In this document: positions 26,691-36,492 of the stretch, one piece after another
Position numbering within the stretch: the first letter of the stretch is position 1
Layout: each line of letters begins with the position of its first letter
NCBI GenBank assembly: GCA_963843535.1
Contig: CAWJKU010000001.1
Location: forward strand, 124,001-188,000
DNA: 64,000 nt
Direction: 5' to 3'
Origin: CAVUNY01 sp963843535
Lineage (GTDB): Bacteria; Chloroflexota; Anaerolineae; Anaerolineales; Anaerolineaceae
The notes under the pieces: model-generated
What the model saw: only the letters and a program-made list of their open reading frames with translations
What the model was told of the DNA's origin: nothing
The model's database searches: none
Translations under genes and position numbers: made by a program

Positions 26691-26782
26691 AAATTGACGC
26701 ACCTCCCAAGACCACTATCGGATAAAAACACCATAAATTTCCTGTCTCATTCATGAAGACAGGAGAAGGAGAAAGCAGAATT

Positions 26783-27878
26783 ATGACAGCTACGACCACC
26801 TATAAGAGCTCACTGCACGAGATGGTAATGACAACCCCCACCGATTTATGGAACGACTCTTGTTCTATTGCAGAGCTCACCTATTCGATCGGGCACGGCG
26901 CTGTGGGCGCCACGTCCAACCCCACCATCGTTTTGAACGTGCTGAAGAAGGAAATGGATGCCTGGCGGGCGCGGATTTTTCAGATTATCGCCGAAAACCC
27001 AACCTGGACGGAAGAGCAAGTGACCTGGAAGCTGATCGAGGAAATGGCGGCAAAAGGCGCGGAGCTGCTCCTGCCGACCTTTGAACGCTACCAGGGGAAA
27101 AAGGGGCGCCTTTCGATCCAGACCAACCCCACTTTTTACCGCAGCCCGCAGCTGATCGTCGAGCAGGCGGTTCATTTCAATTCGCTTGCCCCCAACTTCA
27201 ATGTCAAAATACCTGTCTCGCAAGCCGGGCTGGTCGCGATTGAAGAAGTCACCTACCGCGGGGTCAGTATCAATGCCACCGTCAGTTTTTCCGTACCGCA
27301 GGCGATTTCTGTGGCGGAAGCCGTCGAACGCGGCCTCAACCGGCGGGCAGCCGAAGGCCTGGATGTTGAGCACATGGCCCCGGTCTGCACGATTATGGAA
27401 GGCCGGGTGGATGACTGGCTGCATGTGCTCGAAAAACGGGACCGGATTATCGTGACGCCGGGGTTTTCAGATTGGGGCGGCGTGGCCTGTGTCAAAAAGG
27501 CCTACCAGATATTCAAGCAGCGCGGCTATCGGGCGCGCCTGCTGGGAGCCGCCTACCGACATCACCTGCACTGGTCCGAACTGATCGGCGGCGACCTGAT
27601 CTTGAGCATTCCGTATGACTGGCAGAAGCTGTATAACGCCTCGGATGTCGAGGTTAAACCGCGCATCGCCGATCCCATTCCCGCCCCGATCTTCGACTCG
27701 CTCTACAAACATTTTGCCGGATTTCCGGCGCGCTTATGACGAAGACGGCATGACCCCGGCGGATTTTGATACCTTCGGACCCAATGTGCGCACCTTACGC
27801 CAGTTCATCGATTCTTACCGTGAACTGACCACGCTCGTGCGCGAATTCATGCTTCCCAACCCGGATGTGAAACGCTAA
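26783..27878 (+). CDS. Transaldolase-family protein of the inositol cluster (one frameshift)
   Basis: A transaldolase-like Schiff-base aldolase. The start is ATG 26783 (MTATTTYKSSLHEM), preceded by AGGAGAAGGAG; a Met 10 codons upstream is less likely. Typical segments are LWNDSCSIAELTYSIGHGAVGATSNPT, NVKIPVSQAG with the probable Schiff-base Lys, and TVSFSVPQAISVAEA. The frame shifts near 27716: one extra G separates SLYKHF from PDFRRAYDEDGMTP, and the rest continues to TAA 27878, giving about 364 residues. Transaldolase homologues are found in iol loci of other bacteria; the exact substrate is unknown. Confidence 0.82.
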
Positions 27879-27892
27879 GGAGTAAACCAGGT

Positions 27893-29762
27893 ATGGCGAC
27901 ACGCAAACTCACCATGGCCCAGGCGCTGGTGGCTTTTCTCAAAAACCAGTATGTCGAGCGAGACGGTCAGCGGCACAAGTTCTTTGGCGGCATGTGGGGT
28001 ATTTTTGGCCACGGCAATGTGGCAGGGATCGGCCAGGCCCTGCTCGAAAACCCGGATTTTCCATTCTACCCGGCGCGCAATGAGCAGGCTCAGGTCCACC
28101 TGGCGGCTGCCTATGCCAAAATGAACAACCGCCTGCGCGCCTTTGCCTGCACCAGCTCGATCGGGCCCGGCGCCACCAACATGATCACCGGCGCCGCCGC
28201 TGCCACCATCAACCACCTGCCGGTGCTGCTCCTGCCCGGGGATATCTTCGCCCGGCGCAACGTAAGCCCTGTTCTCCAACAGCTTGAGGTGCCAGCCAGC
28301 CAGGATGCCTCGGTCAATGACTGCTTCAAGCCCGTTTCGCGCTATTGGGACCGGATCTACCGCCCGGACCAGCTCCTGATGGCCCTGCCTGAAGCCATGC
28401 GCGTGCTGACTTCCCCGGTGGAGACCGGCGCTGTCACCCTGGCCCTGCCGCAGGACGTGCAGACAGAGAGCTACGAGTATCCCGAAGAATTTTTTGCGCC
28501 GCGCACCTGGTACATCCCGCGCCAGCCGCCGGACGCGGAAATGCTGCGCCGTTCGCTGCAGTGGATCCGCGCCAGCCGGCAGCCGCTGATCGTCGCGGGC
28601 GGCGGGGTGCATTACAGCCAGGCTTACGAGACCCTGGCGCAGTTTGCCGCTCAAAGCGGGATCCCGGTGGTAGAAACGATGGCTGGCAAGGGCTCGTTGA
28701 ATTTCGACCATCCCCAGCAGGCCGGGGCAGTTGGCGCGACCGGGACTTTGATCGCCAACCAGCTAGCGGCGCAGGCCGACCTGGTGATCGGGATCGGCAC
28801 CCGTTATTCCGATTTCACTACCGCGTCCAAGACCGCTTTCCAGAATCCGGACGTGCGCTTTATCAACCTGAATGTGGCCGAGTTTGATGCTTATAAACAT
28901 GCCGCCCTGGCGGTGATCGCTGACGCGCGTGTGGTGCTGGAAGCCTGGACGGCTGCCCTGGCTGATTTCAAGGTACCCAAAACCTATGCCGCCTTGATCA
29001 AGGCCGGGCGCGCGGCCTGGGATGAAGAAGTGGACCGCCTCTACCACCTCAATACCACCGGCAATGCCCGCCCAGAGCGAGGTGATTGGGGCCATCAACG
29101 AGCTGATCCAGCCGCAGGACGTGCTGATCAATGCCGCGGGCAGCGCCCCCGGAGACCTGCACAAATTATGGCGCTCGCGCGAACATAAAAGCTTCCACCT
29201 GGAATACGGCTATTCCTGCATGGGCTATGAAATTCCCGCCGCCCTGGGGGTCAAACTGGCGGACCCGGCGCGGGAAGTGTACGCCCTGGTGGGGGACGGC
29301 ACCTACCTGATGATGCCTTCGGAGATCGTGACCTCGATCCAGGAAGGCGTGAAATTCAACATCATCCTGGTGAACAATCATGGTTATGCCAGCATCGGCA
29401 GCCTGAGCGATTCGGTCGGCAACGGGTCGTTTGGCACGGTTTACCGCACGCGCGACGCCCAATCCGGGCGGTTGGAAGGCGAGTACCTGCCGATCGATTT
29501 CGCCCAGAATGCGCGCGGTTTTGGCGCGGTGACGTTTGAGGCTCACACCCTGGCAGAATTCAGGCAGGCCCTGGTAGATGCCCGCCAGGCGGACCGCACC
29601 ACCATGATCGTGGTGCATATCGACGGCGCCTTTAAGGTGCCCGGTTACGCCTCGTGGTGGGATGTGTCGGTGGCGGAGGTCTCAACCCTGCCTTCCACCC
29701 AACAGGCGCGCGCCGGTTACGAAGAAGCTCGCCAAAAAGAGCGTTATTTCTTCCCAAAATAG
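27893..29762 (+). CDS. iolD: 3D-trihydroxycyclohexane-1,2-dione hydrolase IolD (one frameshift)
   Basis: A ThDP-dependent hydrolase that opens the diketo-inositol ring to 5-deoxy-glucuronate, the substrate of IolB. The N-terminal ThDP-binding segment includes the catalytic Glu region FYPARNEQAQVHLAAAYAK, and TSSIGPGATNM follows. The C-terminal part has the Mg/ThDP motif VGDGTYLMMPSEIVTS...NNHGYASIG. The two parts are in different frames; one extra base near 29063 separates LNTTG from MPAQSEVIGAINELI. The reconstructed length is about 622 residues, normal for IolD. Start at ATG 27893 with AAGGAG upstream. Confidence 0.92.
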
Positions 29763-29767
29763 GAATA

Positions 29768-29862
29768 TTTACCACTGAGGCACTGAGATACAGAGTTTCA
29801 CAGAGAAGTCTTATCTTCAAGAATTTTTCTCTGAGTCTCTGTGTCTCTGTGGTCAAACTAAA
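29768..29862. repeat. Inverted repeat of A/C-GAG-type hexamers
   Basis: ACCACTGAGGCACTGAGATA (29771 onward) is an imperfect inverse of the block ending CTCTGTGTCTCTGTGGT (about 29833-29858). It is a REP-like intergenic repeat between iolD and the oxidoreductase gene and is non-coding. Confidence 0.5.
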
Positions 29863-29877
29863 ACAGGAGAAAAGTGC

Positions 29878-30893
29878 ATGCCAATTAAAATTGGTTTGAT
29901 CGGCGCCGGACGAATCGGCAAGGTTTTTGCCCATACCCTGGCCTTCAATGTACCGCAGGCAGACCTGGTGGCTGTCGCCGACAGCGACCCGTCCGCGGCC
30001 CAGGATGCCGCTGCCGATTCAACGTTCCCGACCTGGTATGCGGACTTACCGCCAGCTTCTCGCCCAGAAAGATATCCAGGCGGTGGTCATCGCCACCCCC
30101 ACCCACACTCACGTCGAGGTGGCGGTCGCCGCAGCCAGGGCGGGCAAAGAGATCTTTTGCGAGAAACCGCTGGCCATGACTCTGGCAGGCAACGACCAGG
30201 TGATCCAGGCCGCGCAATCGGCCGGGGTGCGCCTGCAGGTCGGCCTCAACCGCCATTTTGACCCGGCGTATGTCGCCGCCAAACGCATGATCGATGAAGG
30301 CAAGATCGGCCAGCCGGTGATGATCAAGCTGGTTGGACGCGATCCGCGCCGCACCGGCCTGGAATTCGCCCGGCGTGAGAATTCTGGCGGGATGATCATG
30401 GACATGGGCATCCACGACTTCGACACCGCGCGCTGGCTGATGGGCAGTGAAGTGGAACGGGTTTACGCCGAAGGCGGCTGCCTGGTTTACCCGGAATTGA
30501 AGGACGTGGGCGATATCGACAACGCGGTGATCAACCTGCGTTTTGCCAACGGCATGCTGGGAAACGTCGATCTCAGCCGCAATTCCATCTACGGCCACGA
30601 TGTGCGCACAGAAATTCTGGGCTCGAAAGGCGGTTTGATCGTGGGCAAAGACCGCTACACCGACCTGCTGGTCATGACCGAAAACAGCATCGCGCACGAT
30701 ACCGTGCCCTATTTCATGGAACGCTTCGGCACCGGCATTTGCCGAAGAGATGAAGGGATTTATCGACTGCATTGTCGAAGATCGCGAGCCGCTGGTCACC
30801 GGGGCAGATGCCCGGGCAGCGGTTAAGATCGCGATTGCCGCGACGCGCTCGCTGGATGAAGCCCGCCCGGTGCTGGTCAGCGAGGTTGAATAA
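29878..30893 (+). CDS. Inositol 2-dehydrogenase-like Gfo/Idh/MocA oxidoreductase (two frameshifts)
   Basis: An NAD(P)-dependent dehydrogenase of about 338 residues after reconstruction. The Rossmann motif GLIGAGRIGKVFA is at the N-terminus, the catalytic-site Lys motif CEKPLAMT near residue 98, and the C-terminal domain includes GGMIMDMGIHDFDTARWLMG with the catalytic Asp/His. Extra bases near 30046 (YAD then YRQLLAQKD) and 30734 (FGT then AFAEEMKGF) break the frame. It is related to the intact iolG-like gene at 33507 but clearly divergent, so it may oxidise a different inositol isomer (scyllo or chiro) or an inosose. Confidence 0.88.
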
Positions 30894-30907
30894 ATGATTA
30901 TCCGTCA

Positions 30908-30990
30908 TTGGAGACACTTGCACGGCAAGTGCAGGTGATGAAGCAATCTGACCAATTCCGAGAGATTGCCACGCCGCCCGAAGGGTCAAT
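30908..30990 (-). repeat. Dispersed intergenic repeat, copy B (inverted)
   Basis: On the minus strand: CCTTCGGGCGGCGTGGCAATCT...AGATTGCTTC, matching the left part of the repeat at 16169-16345. It lies between the oxidoreductase and mmsA genes, so it is inside the operon. Confidence 0.55.
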
Positions 30991-31009
30991 GAATAATCAA
31001 AGGAATTAG

Positions 31010-32483
31010 ATGACAACAATTAGCAAATTTTGTGAATGGACAATGGCAGGTGCCGCCCGCGGTGGAATCACTGGACGTAGACCAACCCGGCCACGGCCGA
31101 GCTGTTGGCCTGCGTACCCCTGACCCCGGCTGAACAAGTCGATCTTGCCGTGCAGGCCGCCCACCAGGCCTACCTGGAATGGCGGCGCGTGCCGGCTACC
31201 CAGCGCATCCAATGCCTCTTCAAGCTGAAGGCGCTGATGGAAGAGCATTTTGAGGAACTGGCTCGCACCATCACCCTGGAAAACGGCAAGACGCTAGACG
31301 ATGCCCGCGGTGAAATGCGCCGCGCGGTGGAAAACGTGGAAGTGGCCTGCGGCATCCCGACCATGATGCTGGGCGATTTTTCCGAAGATATTGCCCGCGG
31401 GATCGACGAATACATGATCCGCCAGCCGCTGGGCGTGTCCGTGATCATCGCCCCCTTCAACTTCCCGGGCATGATCGCGTTCTGGTTCCTGCCGTATGCC
31501 GTGGCCTGCGGCAACACGCGTGATCGTCAAGCCTTCCGAGCGCACCCCGCTCACCATGCAGAAGGCCTTTGCCCTGATGGAACAGGCCGGTTTCCCGGAT
31601 GGGGTGGTGAACCTGGTCAACGGCAGCGCGGATACGGTCAATGCCCTGCTCGATCACCCGCTGGTGCAGACGGTCAGCTTTGTCGGCTCCACCCCGGTGG
31701 CGCGCCATGTTTACTCGCGCGCTTCGGCCAACGGCAAACGCGTCCAGACCCAGGGCGGCGCCAAAAACCCGCTGGTCATCCTGCCGGATGCCGACCCCGA
31801 GATGACCACCAAAATTGTGATCGACAGCGCGTTTGGCAATGCCGGGCAGCGCTGCCTGGCGGCCTCGCTGGCGATCATGGTGGGGGATGCCGGCAAGATC
31901 TTCAAACCGCTGCTGGCGGAAATGGCCCAAAGCCGGGTGGTGGGCAACGGGCTGGAGCCAGGCGTGCACATGGGGCCGGTGATTACGCCCCAGAGCAAGC
32001 TGCGCATCGAAGGCCTGGTAGCGAAGGGCGTTGAAGAAGGCGCTCAGCCTGCTGGTGGACGGGCGTAATCCGGTCATTCCCGGCTGCGAACGGGGCAACT
32101 TCATCCGCCCCACCATCCTGGAAGGCGTCGCTCCCGGAACGACGGTCGCCCGCACGGAAATCTTCGGCCCGGTGCTGGGCTTGATGGAAGCTGATACCCT
32201 GGAAGAAGCCATTCGCCTGGTCAACAGCGGCGAATACGGCAACATGGCCTGCCTGTTCACCGCCAGCGGCTCTGCCGCGCGCCAGTTCCGCAGCGAGGTC
32301 ATGGCGGGGAATATCGGCATCAATATTGGGGTGGCGGCTCCCATGGCGTTCTTCCCCTTCAGCGGGTGGAAAGCCAGTTTCTTCGGCACACTGCACGGGC
32401 AGGGCAAGCACGCGGTCGAGTTCTATACCCAGACCAAAGTGGTGGTCGAGCGCTGGCTCAAAGAATGGTCGCGCCAATTTTAA
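31010..32483 (+). CDS. Methylmalonate-semialdehyde dehydrogenase (four frameshifts)
   Basis: A CoA-acylating aldehyde dehydrogenase, the MmsA/IolA type that turns malonic semialdehyde from inositol into acetyl-CoA and CO2. Start ATG 31010 with AAAGGA upstream. Segments: NGQWQVPPAVESLDV, IAPFNFPGMIAFWFLPYA, VIVKPSERTPLTM, FVGSTPVARHVYSRA, and the catalytic Cys in FGNAGQRCLAAS (codon 31853-31855); it ends with FPFSGWKASFFGTLHGQG. Single extra bases near 31031, 31083, 31519 and 32045 break the frame. The reconstructed length of about 489 residues matches the family, and every motif is intact apart from the shifts. Confidence 0.9.
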
Positions 32484-32559
32484 AATTTTCTCCGAAACCG
32501 CCCTTTCTGTTTTTCTGGAGAAGGGGCGCTTTGCGGATGCTTCAGACTGGAGGAATGCA

Positions 32560-33462
32560 GTGATTAAGATTGCCAATGCACCTTGTTCGTGGGGCGTGCT
32601 GGAGTTTGCCCTGGAAGGCCAGGCCGCCGGATACACCCGTGTTTTGGATGAAATGCATGAGACCGGTTACATCGGGACCGAATTGGGCGATTGGGGTTTT
32701 ATGCCCACCGACCCGGCTGTCCTCTCTGCCGAGCTGCGGCGCCGCGGTTTGACCCTGTTGGGGGCATTTGTGCCGGTGGCGCTCAAGGATCCTTCCGCCC
32801 ATGCCGCCGGGATTGAAAACGCCGTGCGCACTGCCCGCCTGCTGGCGGACGTCGCAGGGCGAGCTGCCCTTCATCGTGCTGGCGGATAACAACGGCAGCG
32901 TGCCGGAACGCACGCGCAACGCCGGGCGTATCCGCCCAGAACACGGCTTGAGCAATGCAGAGTGGCAGGTTTTTGCCGCCGGAGCCCAGGCCGTGGCGGA
33001 GGCCGTCAAAACGGAGGCCGGCCTGCGCACAGTTTTCCACCACCACTGCGGCGGTTATGTCGAGACGCCGGCTGAAATCGAGCGGTTGATGGAGCTTGAC
33101 CGATCCGGCCTTGCTGGGGCTGTGTTTCGACAGCGGGCATTACCGTTTCGGCGGCGGCGAATCCGCTGCCCGGGTTAAAACAGTACGGTGCGCGAGTCTG
33201 GCATTTCCACTTCAAGGACTGCCATCCCCGGGTGAAGGCCGAATCGGCCGAGAAAGGTTGGGATTACTTCGAATCGGTGCAGCATGGGGTGTTCTGCGAA
33301 TTGGGCCAGGGCGATATTCCCTTCCCGGCGCTGGTCGCAGAATTGGACCGTTTGGGTTATAACGGCTGGGGTGTGGTGGAACAGGATGTGCTGCCCGGCA
33401 TGGGTACGCCCCTGGAATCTGCCCGGCGCAACCGCCAATATCTAAAAAGCATCGGATTATAA
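32560..33462 (+). CDS. IolE-like inosose dehydratase / sugar isomerase (three frameshifts)
   Basis: A TIM-barrel protein of the xylose-isomerase-like family, start GTG 32560 (MIKIANAPCSWGVLEF) with GGAGG 6 bases upstream. PCSWGV and HHHCGGYVETPAEIERLM match 2-keto-myo-inositol dehydratase IolE and relatives. Metal residues are in CFDSGHYRFGGG, HFHFKDC and GVVEQDV. Single extra bases near 32860, 33098 and 33171 break the frame; about 299 residues after correction. With IolG, IolD, IolB and MmsA it supplies the second step of the pathway. Confidence 0.85.
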
Positions 33463-33506
33463 GAAAGCAATGTAACCACGTGGTAAATATTCCATTGGAG
33501 AGGACA

Positions 33507-34529
33507 ATGACCAGTCATTCAACCGTACGATTTGGCGTTATCGGCGCCGGCCGGATTGGCAAACTTCACGCTGAGAACCTGGCGACCCGCATCCCGGGGG
33601 TCGAAGTACTGGCGATCGCCGACCCCCTGGTGGGGGCTGCCCGTGATCTGGCGGCTCGCCTGCACGTGCCCAAGGCCACGGCTGACTATAAAGAGCTGCT
33701 GACTGACCCGGCGATTGATGCCGTGGCGATCTGTTCTTCTACCGACACCCACGCGGCCTTAATTATCGAAGCCGCCCGGACGGGAAAACAGATCTTCTGC
33801 GAAAAACCGATCGCCGTGGGCGTAGACCGGATTGACGCTGCCCTGGCGGCAGTGGAGCAGGCCGGTGTCAGGCTCCAGATCGGTTTTAACCGCCGTTTTG
33901 ACCCGAATTTCCGCAAAGTGCGCACGATGATCGCGGACGGCAGCCTGGGGGATGTACACATCCTGCGCATCACCAGCCGCGACCCGGCGCCCCCGCCCAT
34001 CGAGTACGTCAAAGTTTCCGGCGGGATCTTCTACGATATGACCATTCACGATTTTGATATGGCGCGTTACCTGACCGGCAGCGAGGTGGAAGAAGTATAC
34101 GTCGCGGGCGGAGTGCGCGTCGATCCGCGCATTGGAGAGGCGGGCGATTTCGATACCGCCGTGATCACGCTCAAGTTTGCCAGCGGCGCAATCGGCACGA
34201 TCGACAACAGCCGCCAGGCAGTTTACGGCTACGACCAGCGCGTGGAAGTCTTTGGCTCGAAGGGCATGGTGGCAGTCGCCAACAACACCCCCGATACCCA
34301 CGTCTTTTCCACCAGTGATGGGGTACATTCAGCCAAACCGCTGTATTTCTTTCTCGAGCGCTACAACGAATCGTTCATCGCCGAAATGCGCGAGTTTGTA
34401 GCTGCCGTGCAGAATGGGACCCCAACCCCTGTTACCGGAAGCGATGGGCGGGCGCCGGTGTTAATCGCGAAAGCCGCCACCCTTTCCTGCCGGGAAAAGC
34501 GCCCGGTGCGCATCGCCGAAGTCAGTTGA
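33507..34529 (+). CDS. iolG: Inositol 2-dehydrogenase IolG-like
   Basis: An intact 340-residue Gfo/Idh/MocA dehydrogenase. The start is ATG 33507 (MTSHSTVRFGVIGAGRIG), with GGAGAGG upstream; the open frame extends 9 codons further without support. The NAD-binding GAGRIGKLHAENL, catalytic-site CEKPIAVGVDRI and GGIFYDMTIHDFDMARYL with Asp/His are present. It oxidises myo-inositol to 2-keto-myo-inositol, the first step of the pathway. It is intact in a region where neighbours carry indels. It overlaps or abuts the HAD gene downstream. Confidence 0.9.
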   Translation: MTSHSTVRFGVIGAGRIGKLHAENLATRIPGVEVLAIADPLVGAARDLAARLHVPKATADYKELLTDPAIDAVAICSSTDTHAALIIEAARTGKQIFCEKPIAVGVDRIDAALAAVEQAGVRLQIGFNRRFDPNFRKVRTMIADGSLGDVHILRITSRDPAPPPIEYVKVSGGIFYDMTIHDFDMARYLTGSEVEEVYVAGGVRVDPRIGEAGDFDTAVITLKFASGAIGTIDNSRQAVYGYDQRVEVFGSKGMVAVANNTPDTHVFSTSDGVHSAKPLYFFLERYNESFIAEMREFVAAVQNGTPTPVTGSDGRAPVLIAKAATLSCREKRPVRIAEVS

Positions 34530-34531
34530 AA

Positions 34532-35071
34532 ATGCCTCCATCCGGGAGTGCTCACAAAATTCTTGCCGTGTTGCTCGACTGCGGCGATACATTGGTGGAT
34601 GAAGGCACCCAGGTTTGGGGTGAGGCGAACATTGCGTTGAGCGCCGAGCTGATCCTGGGCGCGGGCGAGATGGTGCAGACGTTAAAACAGCGCGGCTACC
34701 CGCTGGCGCTGGTCGCGGATGGCCTATCCGCCTCGTTTCGCAATCTCCTGGGGCAGCATGGGCTGTTCGATTTGTTTGACGCACGCGCTATTTCCGAGGA
34801 AGTGGGTGCGTCTAAGCCCGATCCGGCCATGTACCTGACAGCTTTACACGCGCTGGGTATCCAGCCGGAGGACTATGGTCGGGTGGTAATGGTCGGCAAC
34901 CACCTCGAGCGAGATATCCGCGGGGCCAATGCCCTGGGGCTGATCAGCGTGTGGCTGGATTGGGCGCCGCGCCGACCCAAGATCCCAGCCGACGAGTATG
35001 AAGTACCGCGCTATACCATTCATCTCCCGTTGGAATTGGTCGAGCTCATCGAACAGTTGGAGCAAAACTAA
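34532..35071 (+). CDS. HAD-superfamily hydrolase
   Basis: A 180-residue HAD hydrolase. Motif I is DCGDT (nucleophile and acid Asp), motif II Ala-Asp-Gly in ALVADGLS, motif III Lys in GASKPDPAM, motif IV in MVGNHLERDIRGAN. The cap is very short, so it may accept larger substrates. It starts 2 bases after iolG and is the last gene of the operon before a strong palindromic terminator. A phosphatase acting on a phosphorylated inositol or sugar would fit, but the substrate is not shown. A TTG two codons upstream is an alternative start. Confidence 0.8.
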   Translation: MPPSGSAHKILAVLLDCGDTLVDEGTQVWGEANIALSAELILGAGEMVQTLKQRGYPLALVADGLSASFRNLLGQHGLFDLFDARAISEEVGASKPDPAMYLTALHALGIQPEDYGRVVMVGNHLERDIRGANALGLISVWLDWAPRRPKIPADEYEVPRYTIHLPLELVELIEQLEQN

Positions 35072-35074
35072 ATC

Positions 35075-35122
35075 ACAGGCGTCAGGGTGTTCGGCGCGCC
35101 GAACACCCTGACGCCTGTTTTT
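35075..35122 (+). terminator. 44-bp perfect palindrome plus T-run, end of the inositol operon
   Basis: Arms 35075-35096 (ACAGGCGTCAGGGTGTTCGG then CG) and 35097-35118 are exact reverse complements, followed by TTTTT (35118-35122). A very strong intrinsic terminator separating the inositol operon from the PHP gene. Confidence 0.88.
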
Positions 35123-35135
35123 ATCAGGAGCATTG

Positions 35136-36434
35136 ATGATGAAACCCGAACTGGGTGAGTTTGACGTTTTTCCCCGAATCGTGCGCGCGGGCCGCGAAGC
35201 AGAAATTACCCTTCGCCCGCTGTTCGATCACACCTGCTTCAAACCTCCGTTCCCCTACCGCCTGTCGATGTTCCCGGCCGGCGGCCTGCCAGGCCAACCC
35301 GAATCGCCTACCGCGCTGGAAATCGCACCCGATTGGAAAGACGGCTGGCTGCGCTTTCGCTATCCTTTCGCCAATGAACAGGAATATATCCTGGTCCTGG
35401 AAAATACATCCGGCCTGCCGCGGGCCCGTTCTTATGAATTCCGATTTTTTGCGCTGAATGAAGATTTATTTTCCCGCCGTCCGTACAAAGGCGATCTGCA
35501 CATGCACAGCCACCGTTCGGATGGGCATGAAGCGCCGGCCTATGTCGCCGGGGCCTGCCGGCGGATTGGCATGGATTTCATGGCAGTGACCGATCACCGC
35601 CAGTATGAGCCATCCCTGGAAGCCGTGCGCGCCTTCCAGAATCTGCCGGTCGATCTGCGCATTTACCCCGGCGAAGAGGTGCACCCGCCGGATAACCCGG
35701 TGCATATGATCAACTTTGGCGCCAGTTTCAGCCTCAACCAGGTCTTTCGCGAGGAGGAAGAACGCTACCGGCGCGAAGTGCAGGCCATCGCCGCCAACCT
35801 GAGCGATTTCCCGCAGGATGTCGACCCGTATATTTATGCTTCGTGCGCCTGGTGCTTTGAGCAGATTCGCGCCGGCGGCGGGCTGGGCATCTTCTGCCAT
35901 CCTTACTGGCTCTCACGCCACCGCTACGATATTTCAGAAACGATCGTCAGCCTGGTGCTGGAGCGCCAGCCGTACGACGCGCTGGAGCTGCTGGGGGGAT
36001 ATCACCTTCATGAGGCTGAATCGAATATGCTCCAGGTGGCGCGCTACCATGAGGAACGCGCCCGCGGCAAGCGCATCCCCATCGTTGGGGTGAGTGACGC
36101 TCACGGCTGCGAGCGGGACGACCTCTTTGGCTGGTTCTACACCGTGGTTTTCTCGCCATCGCTCGATCTGTCTGACCTGGCGCGGAGTGTCAGGGATCTT
36201 TATTCGGTCGCCGTCGATGCCCTACCGGGAAATCCGCTGCGCGCCCACGGTCCATTTCGCCTGGCGCTTTATGCCCACTTCCTGCTGCGCGAGATCTTCC
36301 CGCTGCACGATGCCCTGTGCCTGGAAGAGGGCCGCCAGATGCTGGCTTTCCTGGCGGGTGATCCGTATGCGCAATCTCAGCTTGGCGCGCTGCAGGGACG
36401 CGTAACCGCTCTCTATAACCATTTGTGGGCCTGA
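35136..36434 (+). CDS. PHP-domain metal-dependent phosphoesterase
   Basis: A 432-residue protein. The first about 110 residues are beta-rich, possibly a sugar-binding or sandwich domain. The PHP domain begins at GDLHMHSHRSDGHEAPAYV (metal His/Asp), continues with AVTDHRQYEP and GEEVHPP, and ends with the metal-binding FCHPYWLS and GVSDAHG segments. PHP proteins hydrolyse phosphoesters, or occasionally act as phosphatases in sugar metabolism. Start at ATG 35136 with AGGAG upstream. It precedes the six-hairpin glycosidase on the same strand, suggesting shared carbohydrate metabolism. Confidence 0.85.
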   Translation: MMKPELGEFDVFPRIVRAGREAEITLRPLFDHTCFKPPFPYRLSMFPAGGLPGQPESPTALEIAPDWKDGWLRFRYPFANEQEYILVLENTSGLPRARSYEFRFFALNEDLFSRRPYKGDLHMHSHRSDGHEAPAYVAGACRRIGMDFMAVTDHRQYEPSLEAVRAFQNLPVDLRIYPGEEVHPPDNPVHMINFGASFSLNQVFREEEERYRREVQAIAANLSDFPQDVDPYIYASCAWCFEQIRAGGGLGIFCHPYWLSRHRYDISETIVSLVLERQPYDALELLGGYHLHEAESNMLQVARYHEERARGKRIPIVGVSDAHGCERDDLFGWFYTVVFSPSLDLSDLARSVRDLYSVAVDALPGNPLRAHGPFRLALYAHFLLREIFPLHDALCLEEGRQMLAFLAGDPYAQSQLGALQGRVTALYNHLWA

Positions 36435-36492
36435 AGGGCAGAGATTAGAATTAGGTGCATTTTTTTCTCGAAAATGTAAGAAAGAGGGCAGC

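Noticed and set aside
26397..26697. Several short frames across the spacer after iolB
   Set aside because: They are products of the C-rich/G-rich inverted repeat, giving low-complexity Pro/Gly/Arg peptides.
31457..32407. 316-codon minus-strand frame over the aldehyde dehydrogenase
   Set aside because: Antisense shadow; the plus strand encodes the aldehyde dehydrogenase with catalytic Cys.
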